A DNA stretch of 64,000 nucleotides from Myxococcaceae bacterium (GTDB taxonomy: Bacteria; Myxococcota; Myxococcia; Myxococcales; Myxococcaceae), in the NCBI GenBank assembly GCA_017881265.1, contig JADGRA010000079.1, positions 1 to 64,000 of the forward strand, given 5' to 3'. Below the pieces are notes generated by a model. It saw only the letters and a list, made by a program, of their open reading frames with translations. It ran no database searches and was not told the origin of the DNA. The translations under genes were made by a program, and so were the position numbers. Below, piece by piece: positions 1 through 7,920 of the stretch. Every line of letters begins with the position of its first letter. Position 1 is the stretch's first letter.

Positions 1-104
1 ACTTCATTGCCCCTAGGTAGATGATTTTAGAACTGCCGTGATCGAATCGTCGGAAGCAGCGAGAATGGCAAGACACGGTCACATCCCTCCAGGAGGAGGC
101 CTCC

Positions 105-635
105 GTGGCGCTCGTGGTCTTCCTGAAAGGAATCAACGTAGGCGGGCACAAGCTCGTCCGTCCGTCCCTGCTCGCCCAGCAGCTGAAACGCTACGATGTA
201 GTGAACATTGGTGCGGCAGGAACCTTCGTGGTTCGTCGGCCCGTCAGTCAGAGCCGACTACTGGCGGAAATCGAGCGCCGATTGCCGGTCCAGGCTGAAG
301 TCATTATTTGCGACAGCGGCGCGCTTCTCGGCGCGGCGTCCGTTTTCCGATTTGGGCGCGCGCCGATTCGCTCCGATGTTGTTCGCTTCGTGAGTGTGAT
401 GTCCCGCCTACATCGTCGGCCGCCCCCCACCCCTTTCGCCCTCCCTCTGCACGGAAGATGGCTAGTGAGAGTCCTCGCAAGGGAAGGCAGGTTTCTGTTC
501 GGGGTCTACCGTCGTCAGATGCAGACCATACGGCAACTCGGCGCGATGGATAGACTCTTCGGCGCGCCGATCACTACACGCAATTGGAATACGATCGCTG
601 CCATTCGAAAGGTACTGGAAGACGGACGTTCATGA
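105..635 (+). CDS. DUF1697 family protein
   Basis: 176 residues. The N-terminus has the family pattern FLKGINVGG (residues 6-14) followed by NIGAAGTFVV near residue 34, which is how DUF1697 proteins begin. Molecular function of the family is unknown. I take the GTG at 105 as start because an AGGAGG-like Shine-Dalgarno lies at about 91-96. It is a single-gene unit: the next 1 kb has no convincing gene. It sits at the left edge of the accessory region and is followed by a tRNA-tail-like scar at 949. The C-terminus (TTRNWNTIAAIRKVLE) also fits the family, so the gene looks complete. Confidence 0.85.
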   Translation: MALVVFLKGINVGGHKLVRPSLLAQQLKRYDVVNIGAAGTFVVRRPVSQSRLLAEIERRLPVQAEVIICDSGALLGAASVFRFGRAPIRSDVVRFVSVMSRLHRRPPPTPFALPLHGRWLVRVLAREGRFLFGVYRRQMQTIRQLGAMDRLFGAPITTRNWNTIAAIRKVLEDGRS

Positions 636-1637
636 CGGTCGCAGGTCTGAACTTTCTCCTCCAAACGGAGTCGGATTGGCAGACTGGGCGCTCATCGAGA
701 TCGAGGCAACCTCGCCCACCGTGACTCAGGGGGCAGAAGCGAGGCGTCCGAGCAAGCCCCAGGCCACGACCGCCGAATCTATGTTCGATTTGTGGTTCAA
801 AGCCGCGACCGTCGGCGGACGCTGCCGGACTCATGGCCGGTCGGAGGGTTAATCCTCTCCGGTCAAGCCCCCGACTTACTCGAAGACGGACCCTCCCGAA
901 CTTCGTTGGACGTGCGCGGCTCTTCTGGGCCCGGTTTTCCCAAGCTCGGGGTCGAGGGTTCGAATCCCTTCCACCGCTCTAGTCGTTGTCACTCGCCGGA
1001 GCTCACTTGCGGAGTGCTGCCGTCGAAGGAACACAGCGACGTCGCATCCAATCCGGCAGCGCTCTCCCGCGCAGCGCGATTAGGGTAAGCGCGTCGGCCT
1101 CGTTTCGGCTTTCTCAGCCTTCACCGATGACAGGGATGCGCGCCCTCCCGTTCGGGTCGAGTCCAGCGCCGGGAGCTGCCCGGGCCACCACAGCAACACA
1201 GGACCGAGCGACGACGGCGGTAGTGCCTTGTCCCGGAGGCGCGCCAACCCCCGCACGTTGTTGACCGCGGTCGTGTCCGCGACGGTTGAGGTTCTGAGGG
1301 TGTCGCGCTGGGGGTGAGAGCATCCGCCATTGCTCGCGCTCAACAGCGGGCAGACCCTTCGCACTCTGTGAGTGGGACCGCGCTTCGCGGACCGGCCGCT
1401 GCTGAGGGCGGCCAGCGACGCAGCAACACCGCGCCCCTGGCCTGCACCTGCCCCTCGTCATCCGGAGGGTGGCCTCCGGAATGCATGCCGATGTCGATTC
1501 GGCTCCGAGACAGCTTTCCCGGTGAAAGTCTCTCCGCGCCGTGCCCTTGGCCGCAAATCTTTCCGAAACCGCTGTTTCCACCGCAAACGGCACTTTCACC
1601 CGCTCCCCCAGCACGAGCCCAGCCTGGAGAAAGCCGC
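636..1637. other. gene-poor stretch with one tRNA-like scar
   Basis: About 1 kb without a convincing gene. Open frames here have no recognisable motifs and are mostly low-quality GC-rich frames. The only structure I can point to is the tRNA T-arm/acceptor-like segment at 949-980. The long frame upstream of 1638 in phase with the cytochrome gene has no SD or signal sequence of its own, and I treat it as non-coding. Confidence 0.5.
949..980 (+). repeat. tRNA 3'-end-like scar, copy A
   Basis: GGGTCGAGGGTTCGAATCCC followed by TTCCACCGCTCT looks like a tRNA T-arm (loop TTCGAAT) plus the 3' acceptor strand. No matching 5' acceptor strand or anticodon arm is found upstream, so it is not a tRNA gene. 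Near-identical segments occur at 5374 and 8129. The sequence right after it (agtcgttgtc, 981-990) recurs at 5884-5893. Confidence 0.6.
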
Positions 1638-2648
1638 ATGACGCTCGCCACCTGGATGACCGCGCTGTTACTGACCCTGGGCGATGGGGCTATCCCAGCG
1701 CAGTCGGCTGAGTCCAGTTCCCGACCGCCAGCCGCGGCCGTGGCGCAGGCTGCCCAGCCCGCTCCCGCCGCGTCCCCGGGGACCGCCCAGCCGCTCAGCG
1801 GCCCCAGCATCCTCCGAGGCCTGGCGCTCACCGTCGAGGGGAATCAGCTTGGCCGCCTGGGCGGAGATGGCCCTCCCCGAAGCGCGCTGCCGCAGGCCTT
1901 CATCGACTCCGTCCGCAAGGCGCTCACGCAGGCCGGATCCAAGGACGAGGCGGCGCTCCAGAGCCTGCGCGCGACGTTCCCGGTCAGCGGCGCGGATATC
2001 TACCGCCTGAACTGCCGGTCCTGCCACGGTCCGGCCGGGGCCGGGAAGCCGCCCGCCATCGCCTCGATCATCGGCCCGGCGCGAGCCCTCTCGCCAGCTC
2101 AGCACGAGGCGGTGATGAAGGCGGCGGGATCCCAGGCGAACCCCGAGCTGGCCCGGCAGCTGGCGCTCCACGCCGAGGAGGTGCTGCGGGAGCGGCTAGC
2201 CAAGGGCGGAATCAAACCCAATCTGCCGTACCTGGAGACCATGCCGCCCTTCGCCTACCTCTCCGACCAGGAGGTGGTGGTGCTCGCGGACTACCTCAAG
2301 GAGCTGGGCGGCGTCGTCAACAAGGGGACCGCCGTCCAGAAGGTCAACCAGTCGGCCATGCGAATCGGCGAGCAGGTGGTCCGCGGCACCTGCCGCATCT
2401 GCCACGACGCCACCGGAATGAGTGGTGGACACGCACTGATGATGGCCGGCCTGATCCCGGCGCTAGGCAACCTGCCGGAGCAGATGTCGCTCGACGCGGT
2501 GGTCCACAAGGTGCGGCACGGCTGGACCTCGATGGCGGGGATGGCCCGGCCCGCGTCGCGCATGCCGATCTTCGCGTACCTGAGCGACGAGGAGGTGGCG
2601 GCCGCCTACCTCTACTTGGCTTACCTGCCACCCCAGCAGGCCCGGTGA
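1638..2648 (+). CDS. exported di-haem cytochrome c family protein
   Basis: 336 residues from the ATG at 1638, chosen because GGAGA lies 7 nt upstream and the protein then opens with a hydrophobic signal segment (residues 3-25). There are two haem-attachment motifs, CRSCH near residue 126 and CRICH near residue 252. Each is followed downstream by a MPPFAYLSDQEV / MPIFAYLSDEEV motif that supplies the distal Met typical of class I cytochrome domains. The two halves look like a duplicated cytochrome c domain. Likely periplasmic electron carrier; the partner enzyme is not nearby. The longer upstream frame is rejected. Confidence 0.85.
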   Translation: MTLATWMTALLLTLGDGAIPAQSAESSSRPPAAAVAQAAQPAPAASPGTAQPLSGPSILRGLALTVEGNQLGRLGGDGPPRSALPQAFIDSVRKALTQAGSKDEAALQSLRATFPVSGADIYRLNCRSCHGPAGAGKPPAIASIIGPARALSPAQHEAVMKAAGSQANPELARQLALHAEEVLRERLAKGGIKPNLPYLETMPPFAYLSDQEVVVLADYLKELGGVVNKGTAVQKVNQSAMRIGEQVVRGTCRICHDATGMSGGHALMMAGLIPALGNLPEQMSLDAVVHKVRHGWTSMAGMARPASRMPIFAYLSDEEVAAAYLYLAYLPPQQAR

Positions 2649-2656
2649 TCTCGAAA

Positions 2657-2759
2657 GCGGCGTTGGAGACCCGAAGTTGGGGAGGGTCTCGCGTCGACCG
2701 AGGCGGTAGACGGTCGTTGGCCTCACCCGCAGTCGCGCGGCGACGGTGTCCGGGGTCAT
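2657..2759 (-). pseudogene. truncated helix-turn-helix (excisionase-type) remnant
   Basis: A GGAGGG Shine-Dalgarno precedes an ATG at 2759 (minus strand). The first 25 or so residues (TPDTVAARLRVRPTTVYRLGRR) fit the MerR/excisionase-like HTH_17 fold used by small DNA-binding proteins. Similarity ends after about 30 codons, and the frame then simply runs antisense through the cytochrome gene. I read it as the 5' stub of a DNA-binding gene cut off by rearrangement. It lies between the cytochrome gene and senB. Confidence 0.4.
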
Positions 2760-2841
2760 GTCGTCACCCTCCGCAGGCCGGAATGACGCTGAAAGCCGTG
2801 GGATTCGACCAACCCGAACCGCACACATGGTCTTCCCCTGG

Positions 2842-3855
2842 TCAGTCCGCGCCTGCTTCAACCGCCGGTCGACCACCGACGTCGCGCCTGGCGTGCGGCT
2901 TGCCGGCATGGACTAGGTTCAGCAAATGCGCCCACGCGCGGCGCTCCAAGGCGGGTCGAAACAGCGGCTGAAGCCGCCGGATGTGTGCAACGAGTCGTCG
3001 TCGGAAAGGCCCATCCTGCTCCACTCTCCACAACAGCTCGGCGAGGGCGTGGCTATCTCCGAATGGGAAATACCCCGGATAGGAGACGCCGAGCAGCCCC
3101 ACGGTCCCGGGAATGCGAGAGCACACCACTGGCACCCCGGCGACTACCGCCTCGGAGATGACGTTCGCGCCGCCCTCGAGGCGCGAACTAAGCACGAGCA
3201 AATCCGAGCGAGAGAGTCGGCGGAGCGTCTCTGCCTGGGGGCGCTCACCTAGCCAGCGGTAGCGAGGGTTCCGCTGGGCTTCCGCCCGAGCACGGCTCGC
3301 CATCCTGGGATTGAGCGCGCCGCCCAGGTGGGTCACACGGATGCGTGACATCTCCGGCAACATCCGCGTCGCCAAAGCGGTGCGAAAGGGGTCCTTCACC
3401 GGACGGAGATGGCCGATCACACAAAGCTCGAAATGGGTTGATCGCGTCCGCACAGCCTCGTACCGGGGTGTTGCGGATTGGTAGATGACACGAACCTTGT
3501 CGCGGTGTGGAGGGGGCACCGCCCGTAGCGCGAGCGGCTGAAGCACCACGAGTCGGTCTGCTAGACGCAGCGAGTCCTGGGCGGCGCGCGACCGGTGCAA
3601 GTCCTGGTACACGTCGGTTCCCGTGAGAGCGACGACCAGAAAGCCGTCGGGGTGGAGCGCCTTGAAGCGTTCGGCGGACGCGTGGCTCTTACGCGCATGG
3701 AGGGCAATGAGAACGTCTGCGGCGCCACTCTGATACTCGCCCCCTGTGCGGAGTTGATGTCCGAGGCCCTTGAGGATGCGCGCCCACCGTCTTGCAGTGA
3801 CGCCGTTCCCCTGGAGGGAACCGCGCCGGACGGGGGTGATGAGCCGGATCTTCAC
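2842..3855 (-). CDS. senB: SenB-type selenosugar synthase (TIGR04348 glycosyltransferase)
   Basis: About 337 residues from a GTG at 3855. The start is chosen because the family begins KIRLITP..RGS..GN..TA.RWARIL, and because GTGA overlaps the stop of the upstream gene by 4 bp. The Rossmann-type glycosyltransferase pattern is clear: LIALHARKS, VVALTGTDVY, ADRLVVLQPLAL, RVIYQSA, VIGHLRPVKDPF, then RLEGGANVISEAVVAGVPVVCSRIPG as the donor-binding C-terminal domain. In characterised sen clusters SenB joins selenophosphate to UDP-sugar to make the selenosugar for SenA. The tight coupling to senA supports this role. The selenophosphate synthetase partner (senC/selD) is not in the window. Confidence 0.8.
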   Translation of the reverse strand: MKIRLITPVRRGSLQGNGVTARRWARILKGLGHQLRTGGEYQSGAADVLIALHARKSHASAERFKALHPDGFLVVALTGTDVYQDLHRSRAAQDSLRLADRLVVLQPLALRAVPPPHRDKVRVIYQSATPRYEAVRTRSTHFELCVIGHLRPVKDPFRTALATRMLPEMSRIRVTHLGGALNPRMASRARAEAQRNPRYRWLGERPQAETLRRLSRSDLLVLSSRLEGGANVISEAVVAGVPVVCSRIPGTVGLLGVSYPGYFPFGDSHALAELLWRVEQDGPFRRRLVAHIRRLQPLFRPALERRAWAHLLNLVHAGKPHARRDVGGRPAVEAGAD

Positions 3856-5135
3856 GACAGGGCACAGGTTCTGAAGCCTGCGAATACGTCTCGCCGATCG
3901 GGCGTGTAGAAGTTCCGGAAGCCGGGCCGGATCATCCGCGACCGCGTGGCCCAGGAGCCGCCTTTGAGAACCTTGTGCGTGGCGAACCAAGGCCGCGAAT
4001 AGTCCTCGTAGGGGTCGGGGAAAAACCCAGGGTATGGAAGGAAGTCGCTCGCCGTCCACTCCCAGACGTTTCCGAGCATCTGCCGACAGCCCCACGCGCT
4101 GTCGCCCGCGGCGAGCGCCCTGACATCGACTGGCTGAGCAATCCGGCCGTCCAATTGAGCGCGCTCCGGATCCGGGACCACCTCACCCCACGGATTGGGG
4201 CGGCGTTGGCTGGAGAGGGTCCCGCTTGCGTCAGGCGCGGAGGCTGCGGCCGCTTCCCACTCGACTTCAGTGGGCAGCCGCCGCCCGGCCCACCGGCTGT
4301 AGGCGTCTGCTTCGAAGTAGTTGATGAGATGCACGGGGAGGGTGGGTTCCAACTCCACCCAACGTTCGAAGTGACGCCGAAGCCAGGTTCCACCCTCACG
4401 ACGCCAATGCAAAGGGTGTTCGGCTTCGGCTTGCAGCCGCCAGCGCCAACCGGCGTCGGTCCAAAGATCGCGACGCGAGTACCCTCCATCCTCCACGAAT
4501 GCGGCAAACTCGGCTTGGGTCTCCGCCATGCGCTTGATGGCGAAGGGCTTCAAGCGCACTGGATGAGACCACTTCTCATTGTCGAAGAGAAAAGCCGCGT
4601 CTCGTGGGCTTCCCAGAAAAAAAGTTCCACCGGGGAGCTGAGCGTCACCCTCCGCGCCAGGCTGGGCCTGAGGCGTTGCGGCGTCTCGCGAGAAGCGAGT
4701 TGGGTAGGCGAGCGTCTGCCGGGTCATCCAGAAGGCCTCGGCGTGCATGTCTTCATGGAAGGTGGCGAGGAGGAGGAAGTACGGCTCGGGGGAACCCTCG
4801 GTGAGGCGCGGCAAGCCTTCGACGACAGTGTCCACGACGACCTGGAGATGCGCGAGCGTGGCACCCCGGGAAGGCAGCGGAAGGTCCCAACGCGTGTCGT
4901 GCTGAACCTTGCTCGAGTCGTAGAGGTCATCGCGCATAGGCCGCGTCAACCTGCGGGCGTGGCGAAGCACCCAATGCTCCTGGAACCAGCCGACGTGTCC
5001 CACTTCCCACAGGAGCGGGTTGACGGTGTTCAGCCGCGGCCCCATCCACTGTTCGTCGTTCAAGTCCTCGACGAGGTCCAACGTCCGCCGGCGCGCGTCA
5101 AGAATCCACTCCCCAAGAAGAGCGGGTGGCAACAT
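3852..5135 (-). CDS. senA: SenA-type selenoneine synthase (EgtB-like non-haem iron enzyme)
   Basis: 427 residues. The N-terminal DinB-like domain carries H47 (EVGHVGW) and the HEDMHAE motif with H127 and H131, the three-histidine iron site of EgtB-like sulfoxide synthases. The C-terminal half is a formylglycine-generating-enzyme/C-type-lectin fold, with TQAEFAAFVEDGGY, RLPTEVEWE, GNVWEWTASDF and KGGSWATR. EgtB makes ergothioneine. The adjacent TIGR04348 gene is the signature that separates selenoneine synthase SenA from EgtB. Upstream of the ATG a TATAAG-like -10 lies at 5144-5149. The first gene of a two-gene operon with senB. The alternative is a generic EgtB-like enzyme with sulfur as substrate. 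Confidence 0.8.
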   Translation of the reverse strand: MLPPALLGEWILDARRRTLDLVEDLNDEQWMGPRLNTVNPLLWEVGHVGWFQEHWVLRHARRLTRPMRDDLYDSSKVQHDTRWDLPLPSRGATLAHLQVVVDTVVEGLPRLTEGSPEPYFLLLATFHEDMHAEAFWMTRQTLAYPTRFSRDAATPQAQPGAEGDAQLPGGTFFLGSPRDAAFLFDNEKWSHPVRLKPFAIKRMAETQAEFAAFVEDGGYSRRDLWTDAGWRWRLQAEAEHPLHWRREGGTWLRRHFERWVELEPTLPVHLINYFEADAYSRWAGRRLPTEVEWEAAAASAPDASGTLSSQRRPNPWGEVVPDPERAQLDGRIAQPVDVRALAAGDSAWGCRQMLGNVWEWTASDFLPYPGFFPDPYEDYSRPWFATHKVLKGGSWATRSRMIRPGFRNFYTPDRRDVFAGFRTCALS

Positions 5136-5373
5136 GGCGCAACCTTATACGGCAAATGGATTGTCTGAAGAACGCATCCGCTGCGTCACCCCGCCGAGAG
5201 CAGCGGTGCTATCTGGCGCTAAAACGCCGACGCAAGCCTGTTGTTGGCCTCTTAACCACCCGACTTGCGGAGCGCTCCGTGATGACGCGAAGTCGATGCC
5301 TCTCTCGACCCGGGCCCCTACCGCAGCCTGGTCCTCGCAGCCGGCAGGCTCTACGAAGACGTAGCCTTTCATT

Positions 5374-5405
5374 GGGTCGAGGGCTCGAATCCCTTCCGCC
5401 GCTCT
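5374..5405 (+). repeat. tRNA 3'-end-like scar, copy B
   Basis: GGGTCGAGGGCTCGAATCCC then TTCCGCCGCTCT: same T-arm plus acceptor-like sequence as copies A and C, one C for T difference in the loop region. No 5' tRNA half is present. Its last 10 bases (ccgccgctct) recur at 5874-5883, bracketing a 478-bp segment. Confidence 0.6.
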
Positions 5406-5883
5406 CTCGAAAACGTCGAAGTTGCCGGTTTCCTGAGTCGCCACCGATGGTCCCGGCCGGTTCACGAGGGCAGGCCTTCCTGCCAGCGCCAGAAACTGAA
5501 GGGCGTACGCGGCATCAATCGCGCTCCTGGGCGACTTGGGCGCGCGCATTCTCGATCTCGCTCCGGTCCCCGTCAGCGCGGCTGCACTGCTCGACAATCT
5601 GCTTGTAGTAGCTCTTCCCCCTGGCGGCGTCGGCGGCCCGGGCGACCCCAAAGAGCGCGGCCAGCCGGTGGGGAGCGACACGCAGGGCCGCCTCGTACTC
5701 GGCGCTTGCCGTCGTGCCGCACTCAAGCAGCAGCTCACCAAGGAGTTCCCGCATCGGTGGAATCGAAAGAGGGGGTCGCCGGGCGCTTGTCGGTGGCGTC
5801 CTCGAGATCGGCCGCGGAGCGCAGCAATGTCCCTGTCGTCTCATGCCCGTCGGTATGCGCGATCCATGCTTCGCCGCCGCTCT
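5406..5883. other. 478-bp segment bracketed by 10-bp direct repeats
   Basis: Copy A reads ...ccaccgctct-agtcgttgtc... without interruption at 971-990. At copy B the same junction is split: ccgccgctct at 5396-5405, then 478 bp, then ccgccgctctagtcgttgtc at 5874-5893. The segment therefore looks like an insertion or duplication product that uses the acceptor-like end as a target. It carries the TPR gene fragment listed below. No transposase is present. Confidence 0.45.
5515..5754 (-). pseudogene. C-terminal fragment of a TPR-repeat protein
   Basis: About 79 residues readable on the minus strand: RELLGELLLECG..ASAEYEAALRVAPHRLAALFGVARAAD, then a tail with CSRADGDRSEIENARA. This is the usual C-terminal TPR unit plus tail of TPR-containing exported proteins, with the leading repeats missing. 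No SD sequence or true start is seen. The segment sits wholly inside the 478-bp stretch between two direct repeats, so it was probably carried in as a fragment. Not expected to be functional. Confidence 0.5.
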
Positions 5884-6096
5884 AGTCGTTGTCCCTCGGT
5901 CCGGGCGGGGGAGTAACTTCCTGGACCCCGTGCAGGTTCTTCCTTACTCGGAGGTGGGGTTCGGTTCTTGCTCGGGCTGAACTCGCCCTTCTTCATCTCG
6001 CGGAGCAAGGCAAGAGAGCTGCCGGCTGTGTGGTGTCGAGGATCTGGCGCGCTCACGCGACCGACTGCAGTGCCAACGGTGGAGTTCGTTCAGGTT

Positions 6097-7173
6097 TCAT
6101 TGCTTCCCAATTACGCTGGAAGCGTCTGGAGGCCGGTCGATTTCGCTGACCCACCAGACGAGCAGCGTCCAGGCAACCGCGAGCAGCACCGGCCCGATGA
6201 ACAGGCCGATGACGCCGAACGCCAGGACCCCGCCGATGACCCCGGAAAGGATGAGCAGCAGCGGAAGATCGGCGCCCTTCTTGATGAGCACAGGGCGCAG
6301 CACGTTGTCGAGTGTCACGGCCGCGACCGCGAACACCAGCAGCACCGTTCCTCGTACAGCTGCCCCGGACGAGTAGACCCAGATTGTTGCCGGCAACACC
6401 ACGAGGGTCGGTCCGAGCTGTGCGACGCAGAGGACGAACACGATGGCCGCGAGGACTCCTGCATGCGGCACGCCGCCGAGCAAGAGACCGAGGCCAGCGA
6501 CCAGGGTCTGGACCAGCGCGGTGACGACCACTCCGAGGGCCACCGCCCGCACTGCCTTGGCGGCGAGCCGTCCGGAGCTCTCACCGCGATCTCCCGCGAG
6601 GCGGCGGAGGAAGCGCAGGACCCCGTTCGCCACCTTCTCCCCAGAAACGTAGAGGATGCCCGAGAGAACAACCATGAGAAGGAGCTGAACGACACCTTTC
6701 GTCTTCGAGACGACCCACGTCGCCGCACCATGGACGTAGGGCTGGAGCCTGGTGAAGAGCGCCTCGGGATGCCCGCTGACCCCCTGCCACGTCACCCGCA
6801 GCCTCTCACCGACGAGCGGCACCCGCTCCAGCCAACCGGGAGGCGGAGGGAGCCCCTCCGTGGCGAGGGACTGCACGAACTGCTCGACGCGGTCTGCGTT
6901 GTCGGAGATGGCAGAGATGCCAATCCACATCGGGGTGACGAGCACTGCGACCATGGCGAGGACCATCACCCCGACGGCCGGGCTCCGGCGCCCCCCGAAG
7001 CGGCGCTGAACCGCGAGGAGGATGGGCCAGGTCGCGATGACAATCGTCGAGGCCCAGAGCAACGACTCGGCGAACGGCAACATTACCCAGACGCTCGTAG
7101 CCACAATCCCCCCGAGGGCGAGAACCCCGAGGGTGATGCGTGGAAGGTCGAGTGCAGGCGGTCGTGAGTCCAT
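6097..7173 (-). CDS. AI-2E family (PerM/YdiK-like) membrane permease
   Basis: 358 residues with about eight hydrophobic segments. Order of features: paired N-terminal helices (LGVLALGGIVATSVWVMLPF, SLLWASTIVIATWP), a soluble middle region (about residues 85-150), then the family's C-terminal block including LLLMVVLSGILYVSGE, ALVQTLVAGLGLLLGG, DNVLRPVLIKKGADLPLLLILSGVIGGVLAFGVIGLFIGPVLLAVAWTLL. The NVLRP..I and GGL.FGxxGLFxGP motifs are diagnostic for this family, whose members export small solutes or act as ion/proton antiporters. AAGGGGA precedes the ATG at 7173. Substrate cannot be told. It is divergent from the GNAT gene. Confidence 0.85.
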   Translation of the reverse strand: MDSRPPALDLPRITLGVLALGGIVATSVWVMLPFAESLLWASTIVIATWPILLAVQRRFGGRRSPAVGVMVLAMVAVLVTPMWIGISAISDNADRVEQFVQSLATEGLPPPPGWLERVPLVGERLRVTWQGVSGHPEALFTRLQPYVHGAATWVVSKTKGVVQLLLMVVLSGILYVSGEKVANGVLRFLRRLAGDRGESSGRLAAKAVRAVALGVVVTALVQTLVAGLGLLLGGVPHAGVLAAIVFVLCVAQLGPTLVVLPATIWVYSSGAAVRGTVLLVFAVAAVTLDNVLRPVLIKKGADLPLLLILSGVIGGVLAFGVIGLFIGPVLLAVAWTLLVWWVSEIDRPPDASSVIGKQ

Positions 7174-7398
7174 CGGACGTCCCCTTGTGCCGTCGGCCGG
7201 CGGACAGGTCCCGCGAAAATTCGAGGGCCCAGCGACGCGCGCTTGCCTGAGCTCCCTACTTCTTCTCCGGCTAGGTCACCATTGGCACTCGAGATCATCG
7301 TGCCGACGTTTGGGCCTAGCAACAGCCCCAGGTGTCAGCCGGCGAGATTCCGGTCAGAATCTATGCGCCGAAGAGGCGCAAAACTTGCGAGGTCGACG

Positions 7399-7920
7399 AT
7401 GGACGGCAGCTTCGATGACTTCGACGTCACCTTGCGCGATGGGCGTGATGTGCACATCCGTGCCGTCCGTCCGGCGGACGAGGCAGAACTCGTGCAGGCC
7501 TTCGGCCGGATGAGCGAGGAGGCCCGCTACATGCGCTTCATGGGCTTGGTTAGCGAGCCCAACCTCGAGAGATGGCGGAAGGCGCTCGCAGCGTTCCCCG
7601 AAAACGGTATGGGGATTGTGGCAACGGTCGCCGCGGACGACGGCATCGACATCGTGGGAAGTGCCACGTACTTCATCGGGGGCGACCGGACGAGCTGCGA
7701 GTTCGCTATCACCGTCGCATCCGCATTCAGTGGTTTCGGACTTGCGTCCAAGCTCATGACGGCGCTCATCGACGCGGCAAAGCGGCAAGGGATTAGCCAG
7801 ATGGAAGGCTACGTCCTAGCCGCGAACCAGTCGATGCTACGCCTCGCGAGGCGTCTCGGGTTCAGCATCGCGCCCGGCCCCGACGACGGGGCGGTTCGCA
7901 TCTGCCGTCTACAGCTGTGA
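7399..7920 (+). CDS. GNAT family N-acetyltransferase
   Basis: 173 residues from the ATG at 7399 (GAGG 8 nt upstream). The N-terminus LRDGRDVHIRAVRPADEAELVQAF is the usual GNAT strand/helix start. FAITVASAFSGFGLASKLMTALIDAAKRQG is motif A, the acetyl-CoA pyrophosphate loop, in a slightly unusual form: SGFGLA instead of QGKGIG. The C-terminal ANQSMLRLARRLGFSI is the motif-B region. The YMRFMG segment is shared with acetyltransferase domains linked to protein-lysine acetylation, but the substrate is unknown. Stand-alone gene. Confidence 0.85.
   Translation: MDGSFDDFDVTLRDGRDVHIRAVRPADEAELVQAFGRMSEEARYMRFMGLVSEPNLERWRKALAAFPENGMGIVATVAADDGIDIVGSATYFIGGDRTSCEFAITVASAFSGFGLASKLMTALIDAAKRQGISQMEGYVLAANQSMLRLARRLGFSIAPGPDDGAVRICRLQL

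Noticed and set aside
5145-5741. 198-codon minus-strand frame upstream of senA
   Set aside because: It crosses the tRNA-like scar and the repeat-bounded segment and has no domain; the TPR fragment lies in a different frame.
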